DNA from: Thermoplasmata archaeon
GTDB lineage: Archaea > Thermoplasmatota > Thermoplasmata > Thermoplasmatales > Thermoplasmataceae
DNA length: 37,810 bases
Direction of reading: 5' to 3'
Assembly (NCBI GenBank): GCA_021792655.1
Contig: JAJYUG010000007.1
Location: forward strand, 1 to 37,810
The translations under genes were made by a program, and so were the position numbers. Shown piece after piece: positions 25,395 through 34,914 of this stretch (position 1 is the first letter of the stretch; every line of letters begins with the position of its first letter). Below the pieces are notes generated by a model that saw only the letters and a list, made by a program, of their open reading frames with translations, was not told the origin of the DNA and searched no databases.

Positions 25395-25855
25395 AAACTG
25401 GAGACGGCGGAGTAATAACCACAAAACTCGAGGAGGCAATGGAATGGGGAAGAAGCAATTCGCTCTGGCCCCTTACATTTGGGCTGGCGTGTTGTGCAAT
25501 AGAAATGATGGCCACTCAGGCTTCAAATCTTGATATCTCCAGGTTCGGAAGTGAAATATTCAGGAATTCCCCCCGGCAATCGGATCTTATGATCGTGGCC
25601 GGGACAGTTACAAAAAAAATGGCTCCCAGAGTGAGGAGAATATATGATGAGATGCCATATCCTAAGTACGTTATAGCCATGGGAGCTTGCGTTGTGCAGG
25701 GCGGCCCCTACGTAGAAGGTTATTCAGTCGTGCTGGGTGTTGACAGGGTCGTGCCAGTTGATGTATATGTGCCGGGATGCCCCCCTACCCCTGAGGCCCT
25801 TACCTACGGTATCATAACCCTCCAGAAGAAAATAAGGGGAGAGACTGAGAGGTGA
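25382..25855 (+). CDS. nuoB: NADH dehydrogenase-like complex subunit B (N2 cluster)
   Basis: A 157-residue iron-sulfur subunit that carries the terminal 4Fe-4S cluster N2 next to the quinone site. Ligands are Cys37 and Cys38 (LACCAIEMM), Cys103 (MGACVVQGG) and Cys133 ([11 protein letters not shown]). The GTG at 25382 is used. The GTG at 25391, which overlaps the nuoA stop as GTGA and has GGAG 8 nt upstream, is an equally good start, three residues shorter. Confidence 0.95.
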   Translation: MVEVKTGDGGVITTKLEEAMEWGRSNSLWPLTFGLACCAIEMMATQASNLDISRFGSEIFRNSPRQSDLMIVAGTVTKKMAPRVRRIYDEMPYPKYVIAMGACVVQGGPYVEGYSVVLGVDRVVPVDVYVPGCPPTPEALTYGIITLQKKIRGETER

Positions 25856-26319
25856 ATTATACGGTTCAGGTTATTGGTGAGTCTGTCGGAAAGGACGGAA
25901 GAAAGATCATCAAGGTTACAAAGGAGAATTTTCTTGATCTCATGAAAGATCTCAAGAATCAGGGATTCGATCATCTTTCCCTTATTACTGGAGTAGATCG
26001 GAAGGATTTCATGGAAGTTGTATATCATCTTCATTCCATGAAAACCAACGAGTATGTTGTTGTAAAGGTGGAGACGAGGGACTACAAGGTTCCAAGTGTG
26101 GCTGGACTCTGGAATAGTGCTAACTGGGACGAAAGGGAGCAATACGATCTGCTTGGCATAATTTTTGAGGGGCATCCGAACCTCAAGCGTTTATTCCTAC
26201 CGGAAAATTGGGTGGGGCATCCCTTGAGGAAGAACTATGACATGAAGAAGACGCAATACATTAACATGGACGAGGAGGGAAATGATTATGCCACTTTCGA
26301 TGAGAGGGGAGGATGGTAA
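25852..26319 (+). CDS. nuoC: NADH dehydrogenase-like complex subunit C
   Basis: A 155-residue 30-kDa-subunit homologue. Seen: [20 protein letters not shown] near the middle and the family hallmark [20 protein letters not shown], followed by [19 protein letters not shown]. It is separate from NuoD, not fused. The GTG start overlaps the nuoB stop in GTGA, so the genes are translationally coupled. Confidence 0.95.
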   Translation: MNYTVQVIGESVGKDGRKIIKVTKENFLDLMKDLKNQGFDHLSLITGVDRKDFMEVVYHLHSMKTNEYVVVKVETRDYKVPSVAGLWNSANWDEREQYDLLGIIFEGHPNLKRLFLPENWVGHPLRKNYDMKKTQYINMDEEGNDYATFDERGGW

Positions 26320-27428
26320 TGCCCTCATCAGAATGGGTTGAATTGAATTTTGGTCCGCAGCATCCATCGATGCATGGTGTTCTCCGGCTGAAGGCAAAGC
26401 TGGATGGAGAAATAGTCAAGGAGATTGAGCCGGTCATTGGCTATCTGCACAGGAACGCTGAGAAGATATGCGAAATGACATACTTCAATGACAACCTGAT
26501 CTATTTTGACCGGATGGATTACGTTGGAGCCATGAACATGGAAGTCGGTTATCTTGAAGCTGCCGAGAAACTTCTTGACATTAGCATATCTGAAAGGGTA
26601 AAGTGGATTCGGGTTATAATGGCTGAACTCAGCAGGATTGCTGCCCACCTAGTATGGGCAGGCGCCTATGGACTGGATCTTGGCATGCTTACTCCCTTCT
26701 TCCACTGCTTCATTGAAAGGGAAAAGCTTCTCACAATTTTTACGGAAGTATCCGGGTCAAGACAGGAAGTCAACTACATGTGCGTGGGTGGCGTTTACCA
26801 GGATATCACTGAAAAGGCTATCGCCGAAATTGAGGATTTCGTCAGGGAGTTTCCAAAGAGGCTTAAGGACATTTTCAATATGCTCATGAAGAATGACATT
26901 TTCCTGTCCAGAACCAAGGGAATAGGAATTCTTGACAAAGAAACAGCTATCAGTTATGGCGTAACTGGACCGATGCTTAGAGCGTCTGGTGTAGAATACG
27001 ATGTCAGGAAAGCCGAGCCATACCTTGTGTACGACCAGGTTAATTTTGACATACCCGTTTCGTATAAGGGAGACAACCTCGCCAGAGTTCTCGTAAGGTT
27101 TGAGGAAATGAGGCAGTCGCTTAAAATTGTGGAGCAGGCTATAAAGAAGATTCCGGATGGGCCGTACTTCAACCCTAAGGCGAAAAAATCATTAATGATA
27201 AGGATGCGGGGAGAAGGGGATGTGTATGCGAGGACGGAATCTTCAAAGGGCGAGTTCGGAGTTTACATCGTTGGTGACGGGGGTGTCAAGCCATACAGGG
27301 TTCGGGTCAGGAGCCCAACTCTGAGAAATCTGTCTGTTTTGCCTGAACTGGCCAAGGATGTAATGATAGCCGACATGATAGCCATATCCGGTACACTGGA
27401 TCTTGTATTTGGGGAGATAGACAGATGA
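26319..27428 (+). CDS. nuoD: NADH dehydrogenase-like complex subunit D (49-kDa)
   Basis: The quinone-site subunit, about 369 residues. Seen: FGPQHPSMHGVLRLK (the conserved His-rich hairpin of the quinone pocket), VIGYLHRNAEKICE, YFDRMDYVGAMNMEVGY, a central ISRIAAHLVW-like helix, and the late PTLRNLSVLPELAKDVMIAD, then DLVFGEIDR. The hydrogenase-like Cys ligands are absent, as expected. ATG at 26319 follows GGAGG by 6 nt and is preferred to the ATG at 26313. Confidence 0.96.
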   Translation: MPSSEWVELNFGPQHPSMHGVLRLKAKLDGEIVKEIEPVIGYLHRNAEKICEMTYFNDNLIYFDRMDYVGAMNMEVGYLEAAEKLLDISISERVKWIRVIMAELSRIAAHLVWAGAYGLDLGMLTPFFHCFIEREKLLTIFTEVSGSRQEVNYMCVGGVYQDITEKAIAEIEDFVREFPKRLKDIFNMLMKNDIFLSRTKGIGILDKETAISYGVTGPMLRASGVEYDVRKAEPYLVYDQVNFDIPVSYKGDNLARVLVRFEEMRQSLKIVEQAIKKIPDGPYFNPKAKKSLMIRMRGEGDVYARTESSKGEFGVYIVGDGGVKPYRVRVRSPTLRNLSVLPELAKDVMIADMIAISGTLDLVFGEIDR

Positions 27429-28465
27429 ATATATTATTAAGACTTCAGGAATTATTCTCGCCTCTCGGCCATCTTGCATCATATATACTGGCTTACATAT
27501 TCGAGAGCCTGTTTCTGGTCATATTCGTGACGATCAGCCTTATTGTAATGATCTACGTTTTCAGAAAATACATGGCAAGGATCCAGCAGCGTATAGGACC
27601 AAACAGGGTAGGTAAGTTCGGTTTGCTTCAACTCATAGCTGACGCCCTGAAATTAGTCGGAAAGGAAAATATCCTTCCGAAGAACAGGGACGATCTTCCG
27701 TACAAACTGGCTCCGGCTATTGTATTTGTTTCACTGGTGCTTGCCTTTACCATACTCCCGTATGGGGATTTTTTCTACCTCGGATCATTCACAGTTACAC
27801 ATTCCGAAGTGACTATCGTCCTTCTGTTCGGGATTATTGCAATTATGCCTATTGGCGAAGTCCTTGCAGGTGTAAGTTCGGCAAACAAGTACGCCCTTCT
27901 TGGTGCGCTCAGGGCAGTTGCAAAGGACGTTTCGTTTGAAATACCCATGATGCTTTCAGTCCTCGCAATAGTAATGATGGCATCTGCCAGAACTCCAAGT
28001 TCATTGAGCTTGGAATCCATACTTTCCAGTGAATTCCTTCCGTATGGCATACTGGAACCAATCGGCCTCTTTGTGTTCTTCATCTCCATGGTTGCAAGGG
28101 CATCATACACACCTTTCGATCTTGGAGAGAGTGACAGTGAACTTGTTTCCGGTCACAGCACGGAATATTCAGGAATGAGGTTCGGTATGTTCTACATGGG
28201 AATGTTTGGCAGCATATTCCTTGGATCACTCATAGTTTCTATTCTTTACCTTGGAGGGCCAAGTGGTCCTGTTGAATCCAGCCTGGGATTCATCTGGCTC
28301 ATCATCAAGGCTGCAATACTCGTTCTCATATCGTTTACCGTCTGGCTCTCGATGCCGAGGATCCGTATTGATAAATTCATCAACTTTGGCTGGAAATACC
28401 TGATCCCCATAGCCATGATCAACCTGATCCTGGCCGGGATCATTACTCTGGGGTGGGGACTGTGA
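27425..28465 (+). CDS. nuoH: NADH dehydrogenase-like complex subunit H
   Basis: A 346-residue membrane subunit joining the quinone site to the proton channels. Seen: IQQRIGPNRVGKFGLLQLIA (family hallmark), DALKLVGKENILP, GALRAVAKDVSFEIPMMLS, ARASYTPFDLGESDSELVSG and about eight membrane helices. ATGA overlap with nuoD. The acidic loop motif FDLGESDSELVSG is intact. Confidence 0.96.
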   Translation: MNILLRLQELFSPLGHLASYILAYIFESLFLVIFVTISLIVMIYVFRKYMARIQQRIGPNRVGKFGLLQLIADALKLVGKENILPKNRDDLPYKLAPAIVFVSLVLAFTILPYGDFFYLGSFTVTHSEVTIVLLFGIIAIMPIGEVLAGVSSANKYALLGALRAVAKDVSFEIPMMLSVLAIVMMASARTPSSLSLESILSSEFLPYGILEPIGLFVFFISMVARASYTPFDLGESDSELVSGHSTEYSGMRFGMFYMGMFGSIFLGSLIVSILYLGGPSGPVESSLGFIWLIIKAAILVLISFTVWLSMPRIRIDKFINFGWKYLIPIAMINLILAGIITLGWGL

Positions 28466-28896
28466 TTGAGGTAAAAGAACCAAAGAAAAAGATTCCAATA
28501 GTTGGATTGATAAGCGGAATGCTGACTGTTTCAAAGTACATGTTCAAGAAGCCTGTTACTGTCCAATATCCCGAACAGAAACCGGAGTTGCCTGACCGAT
28601 TCAGGTTCAGGATATTCCTGAAGCTGGACGACTGCGTTGGATGTACGCTCTGTGAACAGGTATGCCCAAATCATAGCATAAACATGCAGAAGGTCGATCG
28701 GGAAAACCCTAGGAACAAGAGAAAGATCTACCCTGACGTTAACTTCGGAACTTGCACTGTCTGCAGGAATTGCCAGGAAATATGCCCGACAGAGGCCATA
28801 TACCTTGACAAGGAATTCGAAACAGCCAGGACAAGAAACAGCTTCACATACTCTCCCGAGGAGCTGGCGCTGAAGGAAAATGAGGTCATAAAATGA
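28462..28896 (+). CDS. nuoI: NADH dehydrogenase-like complex subunit I (2x4Fe-4S)
   Basis: An iron-sulfur subunit of about 144 residues with two complete 4Fe-4S motifs, CVGCTLCEQVCP and CTVCRNCQEICP, carrying clusters N6a and N6b. The GTG at 28462 overlaps the nuoH stop (GTGA) and follows the purine-rich GGGGTGGGG; the GTG at 28453 is an alternative start adding three residues. The tail ends FTYSPEELALKENEVIK. Since NuoE, F and G are missing, this subunit probably receives electrons directly from ferredoxin or another donor. Confidence 0.95.
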   Translation: MIEVKEPKKKIPIVGLISGMLTVSKYMFKKPVTVQYPEQKPELPDRFRFRIFLKLDDCVGCTLCEQVCPNHSINMQKVDRENPRNKRKIYPDVNFGTCTVCRNCQEICPTEAIYLDKEFETARTRNSFTYSPEELALKENEVIK

Positions 28897-29141
28897 TAGA
28901 CACCATAATCATCGTTATTTTCGGGATCATAATGATAGTCTTCGCGGCCCTTGCGGTTAATTCAAAGAAAATAGTCCATTCCGCTGTCTGGCTGATGATG
29001 TTCCTTTTTACAATAGCGGCTTCCTTCATCTTTCTAGGTGCGAGCCTTGTTGGTGCAATCGAGCTTCTTGTGTTTGTTGGTGCAATCGTAACTCTGCTAG
29101 TGTTCACGCTGATGCTTACTGGAGGTAAAGAGGTTGAATAA
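28893..29141 (+). CDS. nuoJ1: NuoJ, N-terminal half (split subunit)
   Basis: An 82-residue membrane protein corresponding to the first three helices of NuoJ. Seen: the start with VFAALAVNSKKIVHSAVWLM and the conserved LVGAIELLVFVGAIVTLLVF (the pi-bulge helix region of ND6). ATGA overlap with nuoI. The second half is a separate downstream gene, which overlaps this one by eight bases. Confidence 0.9.
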   Translation: MIDTIIIVIFGIIMIVFAALAVNSKKIVHSAVWLMMFLFTIAASFIFLGASLVGAIELLVFVGAIVTLLVFTLMLTGGKEVE

Positions 29142-29361
29142 AAAGGCCGCATTTTCAGTTACCCTGATATTTATAATCGTTTTTCTGTATGAAGTTGTCC
29201 AGATAACTGGATCTGAATATGTATTCGCTCCGCAGTCCCAGGTAATTTCCCAGATAAGCACGGGCCTGTTCAATTCGTACCTGTTGCCATTTGAACTGAT
29301 CTCCATGATTCTTGTCGGCAGTATAATAGGAGTTCTCTATATCGCGGGGAGGAATGACTGA
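29134..29361 (+). CDS. nuoJ2: NuoJ, C-terminal half (split subunit)
   Basis: A 75-residue membrane protein equal to the last two helices of NuoJ. Seen: one N-terminal helix and the end YLLPFELISMILVGSIIGVL (typical NuoJ terminus). Start is a TTG at 29134 with GGAGGT 6 nt upstream, inside the end of the first half. The split is a genuine gene boundary with its own ribosome site rather than a frameshift error. Confidence 0.85.
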   Translation: MNKKAAFSVTLIFIIVFLYEVVQITGSEYVFAPQSQVISQISTGLFNSYLLPFELISMILVGSIIGVLYIAGRND

Positions 29362-29660
29362 TGGATCTTTTCATCGTTACCTCAATCTCGATGATCCTTT
29401 TCGCCATAGGTCTTTACGGCATAATGACCTCAAATATTGGGATCAAGATGCTCATCTCCATAGAGATACTGATCAACGCCGCAATGCTAAACCTTGTTGC
29501 AGTTGCTATTAATTTTTCGTCGGTTGATCCTCTTATTCTCGCCCTCTTTGTAATAGCCATCGCGGCAGCTGAATCAGTTATCGGCATCAGCCTGCTGACC
29601 GCAATATACAGGAAGTATGGCAAGGTCTCGCTTTCCCTCCTCCGGGAGATCAGGTGGTAA
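29361..29660 (+). CDS. nuoK: NADH dehydrogenase-like complex subunit K
   Basis: A 99-residue three-helix subunit. Seen: ILFAIGLYGIMTSNIGIKML, the conserved membrane Glu in SIEILINAAMLNLV, and ALFVIAIAAAESVIGISLLT with the second membrane Glu. Normal length for the family. Starts in a TGATG overlap with nuoJ2. Confidence 0.95.
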   Translation: MDLFIVTSISMILFAIGLYGIMTSNIGIKMLISIEILINAAMLNLVAVAINFSSVDPLILALFVIAIAAAESVIGISLLTAIYRKYGKVSLSLLREIRW

Positions 29661-29662
29661 TA

Positions 29663-31600
29663 ATGTACATATTTGCATGGCTCATATTTATCCTTCCATT
29701 GATATCGTTCCCCCTTGCGCTTTTCATAGGAAAGTACAGAAGGAATCTTGCTGGCATCATAGCATCATCATTGATCGGGCTTTCCCTGGTCTTTTCAGTC
29801 CTGACCTATTTCGACGTACAGAATAACGGCATAATCTATGAGAGCTTCCACTGGTTTTCCAACATAAATTTCGGAATTTACGTGGATAACCTTACGCTGA
29901 TAATGCTACTGATGGTATCATTTGTGTCCCTGATGATCCAGCTGTTTTCCATATATTACATGAAGGATGATCCCAACAGGCACGTTTATTTCGCTGAAAC
30001 ATCCCTTTTCACTGCCGGCATGCTCGGCTTGGTGGAGTCGTCTAACCTAGTTTTCTTTTTCCTGTTCTGGGAACTGGTAGGACTCTGTTCATACCTGCTC
30101 ATCGGCTTCTGGTTCTTCAAGCCGAATGCTGCATCTGCAGCGAAGAAAGCGTTCATTGTGACGCGTGTAGGCGACCTCCTATTTCTAATAGGAATGTCGG
30201 TTCTATACACCTCGCTCTCAGGTTCATCACTGCTTTCCCCGGGACAGAGCCCCCTGAGCATACCAACAATAATCAACCTGATATCATCTAATTCTGCTCG
30301 GTTTGTCTCGGTTGTTGGATCGACCAATCTTGGCATCATTACGCTTCTATTTCTTGGAGGAGTGGCAGGCAAATCATCCCAGTTCCCCCTGCATGTCTGG
30401 ATACCGGATGCGATGGAAGGTCCTGCGACAGTATCCGCTTTGATACATGCAGCTACCATGGTAACTGCTGGAATATACCTGGTCGCACGTGTTTTTCCCC
30501 TTTATGAGGTTGCTCCGTCATATTCACTTATCACTGTTGCGATTCTTGGGGCGTTCACTGCACTATTTGCCGGAATCCTTGGCATAGTGATGAACGACAT
30601 AAAGAGGATACTGGCATATTCCACCATCAGTCAGCTGGGTTACATGCTTGCGGCCATAGGGTTGTCCGGGATAATAGGGTCCATTGGAGTATCACTGGGG
30701 ATGTATCATCTCATAGTGCACGCCATGTTCAAGGCCCTTCTCTTCATGTCTGCTGGGGCCATAATGATAGCGCTAATGGACCTCAGGAACGTCAAGGAGA
30801 TGGGAGGGCTGTGGCGCAAGATGCCCGTTACTGTTTCATTAATGTTCATAGGAGCTATCACGCTCGCTGCCCTGCCTCCCACTGCAGCATTCTTCTCAAA
30901 GGATGCAATCATAGCCGGGGCGTGGGAATACTTCTCCCTGTCCAACGGCAGCATCATATACCTGCTACCATGGATATTCCTGACAATTGGCGCTTTTCTC
31001 ACCGCTATCTACACATTCAGGATGTTCTTCCTGGTGGCTCTTGGGAAACCGAGGTCTCATCTGGCTGAGCACGCAAAGGACGCTCCACTGATAGCCCTAA
31101 TCCCTCTGTTCTTTCTTGCAGCGTTATCCCTGGTACTCGGTCTGTTTCAGGGAGGATTCTATAACTTCATCTACCCGGTATACAGGGGGATAGACCCGAG
31201 CAGCGTCATAACATACAGTGCACCAGGGATCATTCAGTACATCCCTCTGATACTTGCGCTGTTCGGCATTCTGATAACTTATGTAATCTACGGAACGGAG
31301 AGGTGGAAGCACATAGATGCATCGAAGAGTTGGTTCTACAGGGTCACAAAGGAGAAGTTTTACCTTGATTACCTCTTCACAAGGCTCATCGCGGAACGAA
31401 CCATCATTCCGGTCTCAGGTTCCATAGCAGATGTCGAGTATTCATACAACGCAGGAATAGAAAAGTTCGGGAGCAAGTCCCTTGGCTTTGGGAGTTTCCT
31501 GAGAAAAATGCAGACTGGACTTGTTGAAAACTACTTTCTTGTGATAGTTCTGGGAATGACGCTTGTATTCATTGTTCTCATAATAGGAGGCGCTTTCTGA
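29663..31600 (+). CDS. nuoL: NADH dehydrogenase-like complex subunit L
   Basis: The distal proton-pumping antiporter-like subunit, about 645 residues. Seen: the Glu of LFWELVGLCSYLLIGFW, KSSQFPLHVWIPDAMEGPA, TVSALIHAATMVTAGIYLVA, DIKRILAYSTISQLGYMLAA, and SKDAIIAGA. A C-terminal extension beyond the 14-helix core includes an amphipathic stretch and last helix VLGMTLVFIVLIIGG. ATG at 29663 with GGTGGT 4 nt upstream is preferred over the GTG at 29654. Confidence 0.95.
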   Translation: MYIFAWLIFILPLISFPLALFIGKYRRNLAGIIASSLIGLSLVFSVLTYFDVQNNGIIYESFHWFSNINFGIYVDNLTLIMLLMVSFVSLMIQLFSIYYMKDDPNRHVYFAETSLFTAGMLGLVESSNLVFFFLFWELVGLCSYLLIGFWFFKPNAASAAKKAFIVTRVGDLLFLIGMSVLYTSLSGSSLLSPGQSPLSIPTIINLISSNSARFVSVVGSTNLGIITLLFLGGVAGKSSQFPLHVWIPDAMEGPATVSALIHAATMVTAGIYLVARVFPLYEVAPSYSLITVAILGAFTALFAGILGIVMNDIKRILAYSTISQLGYMLAAIGLSGIIGSIGVSLGMYHLIVHAMFKALLFMSAGAIMIALMDLRNVKEMGGLWRKMPVTVSLMFIGAITLAALPPTAAFFSKDAIIAGAWEYFSLSNGSIIYLLPWIFLTIGAFLTAIYTFRMFFLVALGKPRSHLAEHAKDAPLIALIPLFFLAALSLVLGLFQGGFYNFIYPVYRGIDPSSVITYSAPGIIQYIPLILALFGILITYVIYGTERWKHIDASKSWFYRVTKEKFYLDYLFTRLIAERTIIPVSGSIADVEYSYNAGIEKFGSKSLGFGSFLRKMQTGLVENYFLVIVLGMTLVFIVLIIGGAF

Positions 31601-33087
31601 TGTTCATGCTTGCAATTTTTATCGTGCTGATTCTCCTATCCTTCGCCACTTTTTTCATGGGAACACGGGCCGGAGTTTTTGCAAAGAGTTCGGCAGCCCT
31701 GATACTCATGTTAACAGTGGTTTACGCGTTCCTTAACTTTTCCGGAACAGGGGCAGGCGGCTTCACTTCAGAAAGCACATACGCCTTTGCATCTGGAATT
31801 GGAATTTATTTCTCAATAGGCGTCGATGGACTCACTGTTTCACTTCTTATTCTCTCTGCTGTAATATCTCTGATTGCCCTGCTCATAGCAAACAGGAAGG
31901 AATACACCGCATCCTTCTACGGCCTCATGCTGCTGACTGAAACCGGGCTGTTCGGCATTCTCCTATCCAGAGATTTCCTCTTCTTCTACATATTCTGGGA
32001 AATTGTACTGGTGCCCATGTACTTCATAATTGGGAGATATGGTGGTGAGAGGAAGGATACAGTTTCCCTAAAGTTTTTCGTGTACACTCACATAGGTTCG
32101 GTGTTCATCCTCTTATCCATCCTCACACTGTTCAGCTATTACTACAGCTATTCCGGTGTATTCACCCTTCAGATGAGCACCTTACTCAATTCAGCTTTCA
32201 TAAACAATTCCGGTTATCTCCCCCTATTCTGGAAAGATTTCATGCTCTTTGGTTTCCTTTTGGGCTTTCTTGTCAAGCTGCCATCATTCCCGCTTCATTC
32301 ATGGCTGCCGGATTCATACACTACCGCTCCCTATCCAGCCACTGTTATGCTTGCCGGTGGCCTCTCCCTCATGGGTGGATATGGTCTCTTTGGGATCCTT
32401 CTGCCAATCTATTCCACAATTAACATCACCGTGCTGTGGGTCCTGATTGCCCTGGGAATTATCAGCCTGCTTTACTTCGCCTTCACCGCGATGTTCCAGA
32501 TGAACATGAAGAGGATGATGGCATATGCTAGTGCGTCTGCCATGGGTTTCGTGACAATCTCATTTGCTGCGGGCATACTTGACAGCACCCTTTCCATAAG
32601 GAGCATCGAGCTATCAGGTGGCATCTTCCAGATAGTGGCGCACGGGATAATAATGGCGCTCATCTTCTCAGTCCTGTATTTCATAACTGAAAATACAGGC
32701 AAGGAGAACATCTACCAAATGGGAGGAGTCCACAGGGAAATGCCCTGGCTCTCCTCATTCCTTCTTGCCGGTTTCCTAGCATCACTGGGATTGCCGGGAC
32801 TTGCGGGTTTCATCGGTGAATTTTCCATTGTGGTAGGAATGTTCCAGACAGTGGGGTGGCTGATATTCTTTGTTATACTTGCAATGATAGTAACGGCGTC
32901 ATATCATATATGGACCGCCCAGCGATCCCTTTATGGTGCTTACAATGAGAATCTTGGAAAAATCAAGGATGCTTCTAGGAGTGAAATTGCCATACTTGCA
33001 TCAGTAACACTGGTAATCTTTGTTCTTGGGGTCTATCCAAACCTGATATTTGGAATAATTAGCGCTTACGTTGGAGGAATCATATGA
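31600..33087 (+). CDS. nuoM: NADH dehydrogenase-like complex subunit M
   Basis: A 495-residue antiporter-like proton-pumping subunit. Seen: FYIFWEIVLVPMYFIIGRYG (with the channel Glu), VKLPSFPLHSWLPDSYTTAP, MLAGGLSLMGGYGLFGILLP, MNMKRMMAYASASAMGFVTI and the late GFIGEFSIVVGMF. About 14 membrane helices. TGATG overlap with nuoL. Confidence 0.95.
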   Translation: MFMLAIFIVLILLSFATFFMGTRAGVFAKSSAALILMLTVVYAFLNFSGTGAGGFTSESTYAFASGIGIYFSIGVDGLTVSLLILSAVISLIALLIANRKEYTASFYGLMLLTETGLFGILLSRDFLFFYIFWEIVLVPMYFIIGRYGGERKDTVSLKFFVYTHIGSVFILLSILTLFSYYYSYSGVFTLQMSTLLNSAFINNSGYLPLFWKDFMLFGFLLGFLVKLPSFPLHSWLPDSYTTAPYPATVMLAGGLSLMGGYGLFGILLPIYSTINITVLWVLIALGIISLLYFAFTAMFQMNMKRMMAYASASAMGFVTISFAAGILDSTLSIRSIELSGGIFQIVAHGIIMALIFSVLYFITENTGKENIYQMGGVHREMPWLSSFLLAGFLASLGLPGLAGFIGEFSIVVGMFQTVGWLIFFVILAMIVTASYHIWTAQRSLYGAYNENLGKIKDASRSEIAILASVTLVIFVLGVYPNLIFGIISAYVGGII

Positions 33088-34550
33088 ACATATTTTCAAG
33101 CATAACATATACGCTGCACGCTGCAACACAGGCATCGATCTACTATTATCCACTGATTTTCCTTGGCATCGTCGCATTTGTCATGCTGGCGCTCGGTATA
33201 AGGAACATAGACAGGAAAGTTTTTGCAGGGATCACATTCGCAGCCGTCCTGATCTCAATGATAATGATCCTTCTGGACCCATACGATGAAGTCGTTGTTG
33301 GGAACAATGCTCTCCTTTTCAATAGATTCACGATGTTCTTTGCAGTCATACTAATAATTTCGGTGCTTTACATAATTTTCCCTGCAATCAGGGGGCTGAA
33401 GTCCAAGCCTGAGATATTCTATGCCACACTTCTGTTTGTCCTGATAGGTATGCTCGTATCGGCTTTCAGCTATAACCTGATTATAATATTCGTATCCTTT
33501 GAGGCAGTGAGTCTGGGGACATACGTGCTTGCAGGGTATGGAAAGCAGAAGAGACACCTGGAGGCATCTGCCAAGTATTTCTTCACGGGAACCATTGGAA
33601 CTGCCTTCACTGTTTTCGGGCTCTCATTTTTTTACACAGCTACCGGGACCTTCAGCCTGACCAGCGAAGTCATATCATCTTCACCAGCCATGCTCATTGC
33701 CCTGATCTTCCTTCTCATCGGTTTTGGATTCAAGCTTGCGATCTTCCCCATGCACCAGTGGGCAATTGATGCCTACGACGGTACCGAGAACAGTGTTTCC
33801 GCATTCCTGTCAACCGGCACCAAGATCCTTGCATTCATGATTCTGATCAAGATATTCCTAGTTGGATTTGCAGGCGATTATCATGACATCTTCCTACTAT
33901 TTGTCATCCTTTCAGTGTTCTCCATGACATACGCCAACCTTGCAGCGCTCTCACAGAACAATCTAAAGCGTCTCCTTGCTTACTCAAGCGTGGCCCAGGC
34001 AGGTTACCTGATTCTTGTCATAGCACTAGTAGGCTATACTGGCATCGGTAATGTTGCCTACGTAGCAATCGCAGCCGGGATGTTCTATTCCCTGGTTTAT
34101 ATCTTTATGAAGGGGGGCTCGTTCCTTGCCATGAACCTGGTTAACAGGGAAAGTGTGTCTGTAAGCGACGTAGCCGGACTTGCAAGGAAGTCTCCCGTTA
34201 CGGCACTGAGCTTCGCAATACTTCTGATGGGGCTTGCAGGCATACCATTCACGGGCGGCTTTACGGCTAAATATTATCTTTTCCTCTCGCTGATAGAGGG
34301 TAACCTCTGGTGGCTTGCGGTAATAGCGATACTCAACAGCGCAATATCAGTATTCTATTATTTCAGGGTGATAATGTTCATGTTCTGGAAAGAGCCGACA
34401 AGCGAGGATCATTTCAACCTGACTGCATACTCAAAAGCTCCAGTAATAGCGTCAGCCGTAATAATGGTAGCTCTGTTCTTCTTCTTTTACCTGCTTCCGA
34501 CACTGAATGGCATGGCTCCTGGGCTCTTTGCAACAATGGGAGGGATTTGA
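33084..34550 (+). CDS. nuoN: NADH dehydrogenase-like complex subunit N
   Basis: A 488-residue antiporter-like subunit. Seen: FVSFEAVSLGTYVLAGYGK (channel Glu), FKLAIFPMHQWAIDAYDGTE, SVSAFLSTGTKILAFMILIK, NNLKRLLAYSSVAQAGYLIL and GIPFTGGFTAKYYLF. ATGA overlap with nuoM. The last recognised complex I gene of the operon. Confidence 0.95.
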   Translation: MNIFSSITYTLHAATQASIYYYPLIFLGIVAFVMLALGIRNIDRKVFAGITFAAVLISMIMILLDPYDEVVVGNNALLFNRFTMFFAVILIISVLYIIFPAIRGLKSKPEIFYATLLFVLIGMLVSAFSYNLIIIFVSFEAVSLGTYVLAGYGKQKRHLEASAKYFFTGTIGTAFTVFGLSFFYTATGTFSLTSEVISSSPAMLIALIFLLIGFGFKLAIFPMHQWAIDAYDGTENSVSAFLSTGTKILAFMILIKIFLVGFAGDYHDIFLLFVILSVFSMTYANLAALSQNNLKRLLAYSSVAQAGYLILVIALVGYTGIGNVAYVAIAAGMFYSLVYIFMKGGSFLAMNLVNRESVSVSDVAGLARKSPVTALSFAILLMGLAGIPFTGGFTAKYYLFLSLIEGNLWWLAVIAILNSAISVFYYFRVIMFMFWKEPTSEDHFNLTAYSKAPVIASAVIMVALFFFFYLLPTLNGMAPGLFATMGGI

Positions 34551-34551
34551 G

Positions 34552-34914
34552 GTGAATGGCGAGACTGACTACGGAATAATAATGAGTTCTCTGGCTATGG
34601 GGGACCTCAGGGATACCCAGTCGCGGATAAGGAAGAGAATACTCAGGCTGAAGGCAGAAAGCCGGGTAGATCCAGCAAGGAATTCTGACGCATATATTAG
34701 GATGCTCGAGGGTCTTGAATCCGTCCTTTCTGGAAAGGAGAACGTTGAGGACTTCCGGAAGGACATGAATTCTGCGGCAGTATCAAAAAACTTCAGGTTC
34801 GTCGACCACTGGGATGACTTTGTCAACACAATGGTATACTACCTGTACTATTTCATTGACAGGTATAACATACACCTGCCTGCGTTTAACTCGAAGAGGA
34901 GTGATGACAGGTGA
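34552..34914 (+). CDS. Small hypothetical protein, nuo-linked (gene 1)
   Basis: About 120 residues and not recognised. Soluble and mostly helical; it contains RDTQSRIRKRILRLKAESRV and later aromatic-rich FVDHWDDFVNTMVYYLYYFI. The GTG at 34552 begins one base after the nuoN stop and is preferred to an ATG at 34507 that would lie inside nuoN. An ATG at 34582 is possible too. Its position in the nuo operon and its coupling to the next gene suggest a role in complex I assembly or as a lineage-specific subunit, but that is inference from context only. Confidence 0.6.
   Translation: MNGETDYGIIMSSLAMGDLRDTQSRIRKRILRLKAESRVDPARNSDAYIRMLEGLESVLSGKENVEDFRKDMNSAAVSKNFRFVDHWDDFVNTMVYYLYYFIDRYNIHLPAFNSKRSDDR

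Noticed and set aside
28886-29152. Idea that NuoJ is one gene broken by a frameshift error
   Set aside because: The second part has its own GGAGGT ribosome site and TTG start with an 8-bp overlap, and both parts keep clean ends, so a true gene split is more likely.
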